In this document: positions 61,100-64,000 of the stretch, in pieces
Layout: each line of letters begins with the position of its first letter
Numbering within the stretch: position 1 is the first letter of the stretch
Assembly: GCF_036013745.1 (NCBI RefSeq)
Contig: NZ_CP107880.1
Coordinates: 682,001-746,000 of the forward strand
Direction of reading: 5' to 3'
Source: Streptomyces sp. NBC_00483
GTDB taxonomy: Bacteria > Actinomycetota > Actinomycetes > Streptomycetales > Streptomycetaceae
Length of the DNA stretch: 64,000 nt
The notes under the pieces: model-generated
What the model was told of the DNA's origin: nothing
Database searches by the model: none
Seen by the model: the letters and a program-made list of their open reading frames with translations, nothing else
Made by a program: the position numbers and the translations under genes

Positions 61100-61113
61100 C
61101 GGAGGAGCCTCCG
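61100..61113. promoter_or_regulatory. TetR operator-like palindrome 2, containing the TetR gene's ribosome-binding site
   Basis: CGGAGG and CCTCCG flank two bases. GGAGGAG at 61101-61107 is also the ribosome-binding site for the TTG start at 61116, so a bound repressor or a hairpin in the mRNA would cover the translation signal. Confidence 0.65.
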
Positions 61114-61115
61114 CT

Positions 61116-61751
61116 TTGCCTGCGTCCACGAATGACCCGAACCCGGCGCCCAGCGGGGGCAAGGCCGACCGCCCCGCCCGCGCGGACGCGCGCCGCAACC
61201 GGGAGAGACTTCTCGCCGCCGCCCGTACTGCCTTCACCCGGGACGACACGACGGTGGCGCTGGAGGCGATCGCCCGGGAGGCGGGGGTCGGCATCGGCAC
61301 CCTCTACCGGCACTTCCCCACCCGTGAGGCCCTCGTCGAGGCCGTCTACTCCGCCGAGCTGGACGCCGTGACCGACGCCGTCGAACCCCTGCTCGGCGAG
61401 CTGCCGCCGCAGGACGCGCTGCGGGCGTGGATGAACCGGTACGCGGACCTCGTCACGACGAAGCGCGCGATGGCCGGCAGCCTCGCTCTCGCCCCGGCCT
61501 CCGGGCGTGGCGTCACGGCGAACACCCGGGAGCGGCTGACCGCCGCGGTCACCTCGTTCCTGGACGCCGGCTCGCGCGTGGGCACGCTGCGCGGCGACGT
61601 GCCCGCCGACGACGTGATCACCATGCTGCTCGGTGTGTTCCTGTCCACGACGGCGGGCGACCGCGCGGACCGCGTGGGTCCGTTGCTCGACCTCGTGGTG
61701 GACGCGCTGCGCCCGTGCGAGGAGACGGACACCGGGGCCGCGTCCGCGTAG
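61116..61751 (+). CDS. TetR-family regulator with TTG start
   Basis: A 211-residue TetR repressor. The HTH is at about 25-70 ('RRNRERLLAAARTAFTRDDTTVALEAIAREAGVGIGTLYRHFPTREALVEAVY' in pieces) with a SBP-type helical C-terminal domain (about 85-195). The TTG at 61116 has GGAGGAG eight bases upstream. Two palindromes sharing CGGAGG/CCTCCG lie between it and the divergent AKR gene. TetR proteins next to an oxidoreductase commonly sense its substrate; the ligand is unknown. Confidence 0.92.
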   Translation: MPASTNDPNPAPSGGKADRPARADARRNRERLLAAARTAFTRDDTTVALEAIAREAGVGIGTLYRHFPTREALVEAVYSAELDAVTDAVEPLLGELPPQDALRAWMNRYADLVTTKRAMAGSLALAPASGRGVTANTRERLTAAVTSFLDAGSRVGTLRGDVPADDVITMLLGVFLSTTAGDRADRVGPLLDLVVDALRPCEETDTGAASA

Positions 61752-61871
61752 CTCCACCCCTACCCCCGGCCGCGTGGCTGATCAGCACCGCATGTGTATC
61801 CCGCACACGTTTCGCATCGCACACGTCGGCAAGGCACCCCATGGACGATGATCACTACGTGGGGAGGCCAG

Positions 61872-62894
61872 ATGCGGACAGTCGGTCACAGCGCCGGCCG
61901 GGACGACAGCACGGACCCCGGGGTGGGAGGTTCGCGGCGGCGGGTGCTGCTCGCCGCGGGGGCGACCTCCGCGGCCGCGCTCATCGGCGGATGCGGCACG
62001 TCCGGGGCCGACGACCGGCCCTCCGGTACCGAGAAGGCGGCACGCGGACCCTCGAAGCCCTCGCGGTCCCCCTCACCCAGCCCCACCCACCACCGCCCCG
62101 AACTGCCGCGCGGCGGGCGCCGGTTGTTCCCCGAGCACCGGCTCGTCGGCTACTGCGGGCTGCCGGGCGCGACCGCGCTCGGCCGGCTCGGCACGGGTGA
62201 CCTCGACGACCGTGTCGCGGAGCTCGAACGGCGCGGGCGCGCGTACGCCGACGGCCGCCGCGTGCTGCCCGTCCTCGAACTGCTCGCCACCGTCGCCAAC
62301 CCCGGCGCGGGCCCCGACGGCACGTACCGCACGCGCACCCCCGACAAGACGATCAGCACCTTCTACGAGGCCGCACGCCGGCACAAGGCGCTGCTGCTGC
62401 TCAACATCCAGCCGGGCCGCGCGGACGCCCTCGGTGAGGTGAAGGCCCTGGAGAAGTGGCTCGTCCGGCCGGACGTGGGCATCGCACTCGACCCCGAGTG
62501 GGAGATGGATACCGGCCAGATCCCCGGCGACACGTACGGACACACCAGCGGGTCCGAACTCACCCGGATCGCCGACCATCTCGCCTCGCTCGTGGACCAC
62601 CACGACCTGCCGGAGAAGGCGTTCGTCTACCACCAGGTCGCGGAGTCGGTCGTCCACGACGAAGCGGCGCTCGACGTCCCCGACGGAGTAGCCGTGATCA
62701 AGAGTGCCGACGGCATAGGCAGCCCCCAGCTCAAGCGGCACACCTGGGACCGCCTGGTCGACAAGATGCCCGACCGGCTCCGCACCGGTTTCAAGCTGTT
62801 CCTCGAGGAGGACACCGAGGGCGGCACCCACCTGATGACCCCCGACCAGGTCCTCGGCCTGCGCCCGCGCCCGTCGTACGTGATGTACGAGTGA
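61872..62894 (+). CDS. Tat-exported lipoprotein, putative glycosidase-like fold
   Basis: A 340-residue lipoprotein. The signal has twin or triple arginine ('GSRRRVLLAAGATSAAALIGGC') and a lipobox ending in Cys near residue 44, then a Pro/Ser-rich linker to about residue 75. The mature domain ('HRLVGYCGLPGATALGRLG', 'VLPVLELLATVANPG', 'LLLLNIQPGRADALGEVKALEKWL', 'GIALDPEWEMD') has the layout of a TIM-barrel hydrolase-like protein found in actinomycetes, but I do not know its substrate. GGAGG lies four bases before ATG 61872. It would act outside the cell, tethered to the membrane. Confidence 0.85.
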   Translation: MRTVGHSAGRDDSTDPGVGGSRRRVLLAAGATSAAALIGGCGTSGADDRPSGTEKAARGPSKPSRSPSPSPTHHRPELPRGGRRLFPEHRLVGYCGLPGATALGRLGTGDLDDRVAELERRGRAYADGRRVLPVLELLATVANPGAGPDGTYRTRTPDKTISTFYEAARRHKALLLLNIQPGRADALGEVKALEKWLVRPDVGIALDPEWEMDTGQIPGDTYGHTSGSELTRIADHLASLVDHHDLPEKAFVYHQVAESVVHDEAALDVPDGVAVIKSADGIGSPQLKRHTWDRLVDKMPDRLRTGFKLFLEEDTEGGTHLMTPDQVLGLRPRPSYVMYE

Positions 62895-62983
62895 GGCCGG
62901 TCTTCTGGGTGGCGCCCAGCTCGATCATCCTGCGCCCCTCCCCCGAGGCCGGCCCGGGGGCTATTGATATCGCGGACCTCTCA

Positions 62984-63013
62984 ATACCCTGCAACAAGAT
63001 ATTTGTGGGGTAT
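62984..63013 (+). promoter_or_regulatory. Dyad element upstream of the LysR gene
   Basis: ATACCC (62984-62989) and GGGTAT (63008-63013) are inverted, and between them ACAAGATATTTGT (62994-63006) is nearly palindromic and AT-rich. It ends 65 bases before the LysR ATG, consistent with an autoregulatory site. Confidence 0.5.
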
Positions 63014-63078
63014 GGGGTCCGCTCCCTACGCTGAAGCGCAACGAGGGCCCCGCCGAACCGCAACAAAGGGGCAGTCGG

Positions 63079-63987
63079 ATGGAATTGAGGCACCTGCGCT
63101 ACTTCGCGGCCGTCGCCGAGACACGTCACTTCGGCAAGGCCGCGCAGGCGCTGCACATGGCTCAGCCGCCGCTCTCCCAGGCGATCCGTCGCCTGGAGAC
63201 GGAACTGGGTGTGGAGCTGTTCACCCGCACCACCCGGCAGGTGTCCCTGACCGGCGCGGGCGAGGTGTTCCGCACCGATGTGGAGCGCATCCTCAAATCC
63301 GTCGACGAGGCGGTGGCCCGAGTGGGTCGGTTCGCCACCGGCGTCGAGGGTGTGCTCCGGGTCGGTCTGACCGGGTCCGCCTCGTACCGCCAACTGCCGT
63401 CCCTGGCACGGCTGGTGAAGCAGGAGATGCCGCACGTACGGATGGAGGTGCACACGGAGATGCTGACGCCCGCCCAGGAGCTCGGCCTCATCGAGCGGCG
63501 CCTCGACGTCGGCGTGCTGCGCCCGCCCATCCGCCAGGAGGGCATCGCGCACCGGCTGATCGCCGACGAGCCGCTCATCGCGGCCGTACCGGAAGGTCAC
63601 CGGCTCGCCGACGCCCAGGGCATCCGCATCGAGCAGCTGCGCCACGAGGACTTCATCATGTACGGCGCGACGCTCGGCTCCGTCGTCAACGACGCCGTCG
63701 TCCGCTCCTGCCTGGCCTCGGGCTTCTATCCGCACCGCGCGTACGAGGTCACCGAGACCTCGGCCGCGCTCGCCCTGGTCGCCGCCGGTCTGGGGGTGGC
63801 GGTGCTGCCCGCCTCGATCCGCTCCGCGCCCCGCGAGGGCGTGGTGTGCCGGGCGATCGAGGACGCGCTGACCGTGCCGCTGGCGCTGGCCTGGCGCAGC
63901 GAGGACGAGACACCACTGATCCGGCAGCTCCTTGACGTCCTGGAGCGGCACGACCTGTTTGCGAGAGAGACCGAGGAAACCCTATGA
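63079..63987 (+). CDS. LysR-family transcriptional regulator
   Basis: A 302-residue LysR regulator with an N-terminal winged helix ('MELRHLRYFAAVAETRHFGKAAQALHMAQPPLSQAIRRLETELGVELFTR' in pieces) of the BenM/CatM-like branch ('HFGKAAQALHMAQPPLS'), followed by the effector domain with 'VLRVGLTGSASY', 'IERRLDVGVLRPP' and 'VAAGLGVAVLPASI'. AGGGG lies several bases before ATG 63079. Its stop overlaps an ATG (ATGA at 63984), so it is coupled to a downstream gene. A dyad at 62984-63013 may be its operator. The regulated pathway lies beyond the window. Confidence 0.93.
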   Translation: MELRHLRYFAAVAETRHFGKAAQALHMAQPPLSQAIRRLETELGVELFTRTTRQVSLTGAGEVFRTDVERILKSVDEAVARVGRFATGVEGVLRVGLTGSASYRQLPSLARLVKQEMPHVRMEVHTEMLTPAQELGLIERRLDVGVLRPPIRQEGIAHRLIADEPLIAAVPEGHRLADAQGIRIEQLRHEDFIMYGATLGSVVNDAVVRSCLASGFYPHRAYEVTETSAALALVAAGLGVAVLPASIRSAPREGVVCRAIEDALTVPLALAWRSEDETPLIRQLLDVLERHDLFARETEETL

Positions 63988-64000
63988 GGACCGAGGGAAT
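63984..64000 (+). CDS. Start of an unidentified coupled gene (runs off the window)
   Basis: ATG 63984 overlaps the LysR stop as ATGA and has GAGGAAA about seven bases upstream. Only five codons (M-R-T-E-G) are visible, too few to identify it. Confidence 0.45.

Overview
The base composition (about 70% G+C), the frequent GTG/TTG starts, the 4-base start/stop overlaps and the families present (DUF397 with an HTH partner, DUF574-type methyltransferase, GAF-ANTAR, NDMA-dependent alcohol dehydrogenase, SpoIIE-type phosphatase) point to a Streptomyces or very close actinomycete chromosome. There is no rRNA or tRNA gene, CRISPR array, prophage or intact insertion sequence. I find about 62 genes or gene remnants.

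Layout. 1-6.3 kb: the end of an iron/cobalamin-type ABC uptake operon, a HAD dehalogenase, an alpha/beta hydrolase, an M20 amidohydrolase and a DinB protein. 6.4-9.6 kb: a divergent envelope pair, a GT2-GtrA glycosyltransferase and a polytopic membrane protein, with a strong terminator. 9.65-17.4 kb: a compact catabolic island (citramalyl-CoA-lyase-like protein, FAS1-like hydratase, MHS transporter, alpha/beta hydrolase, LysR, and divergent class III CoA-transferase and acyl-CoA dehydrogenase). Its content matches the itaconate pathway, and its two main promoters share a 26-bp element. 17.4-28.5 kb: a degenerate serine-recombinase-like protein, an anti-sigma-type ATPase, an HTH/DUF397 pair, a methyltransferase, a wall-exposed protein, DUF899, a class C serine hydrolase with a TetR regulator, a TPR protein and a DUF3592 protein. 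28.5-29.7 kb holds no convincing intact gene.

29.7-35.5 kb is a mosaic: a MurE-like ligase behind a long hairpin, a cupin, a broken ATP-grasp gene carrying ten GGCA repeats and fused to the C-terminal half of a GT2 membrane glycosyltransferase, a PIG-L deacetylase with an extra N-terminal domain, and a lone CitG/MdcB-like protein. 35.7-37.4 kb encodes a PP2C phosphatase.

37.6-58.8 kb is an acyl-CoA catabolic region: three AMP-binding ligases, two acyl-CoA dehydrogenases, two APH-type kinases, three enoyl-CoA hydratases, a thiolase, an SDR, two thioesterases, a racemase-type CoA-transferase, an NDMA-type alcohol dehydrogenase, an AraC regulator and a GAF-ANTAR protein. A 14-bp element related to CTTAACGATCGTTC lies in the same orientation ahead of four of its operons, which suggests one regulon controlled by a regulator outside the region. 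One ligase, dehydrogenase and kinase operon looks like the ACAD10/11- or Lva-type route for 4-hydroxyacyl-CoA.

59-64 kb: a universal stress protein, an aldo/keto reductase divergent from a TetR regulator with twin palindromes, a Tat-type lipoprotein and a LysR regulator coupled to a gene that runs off the window. Functions come from motif recognition by eye; no database search was run.
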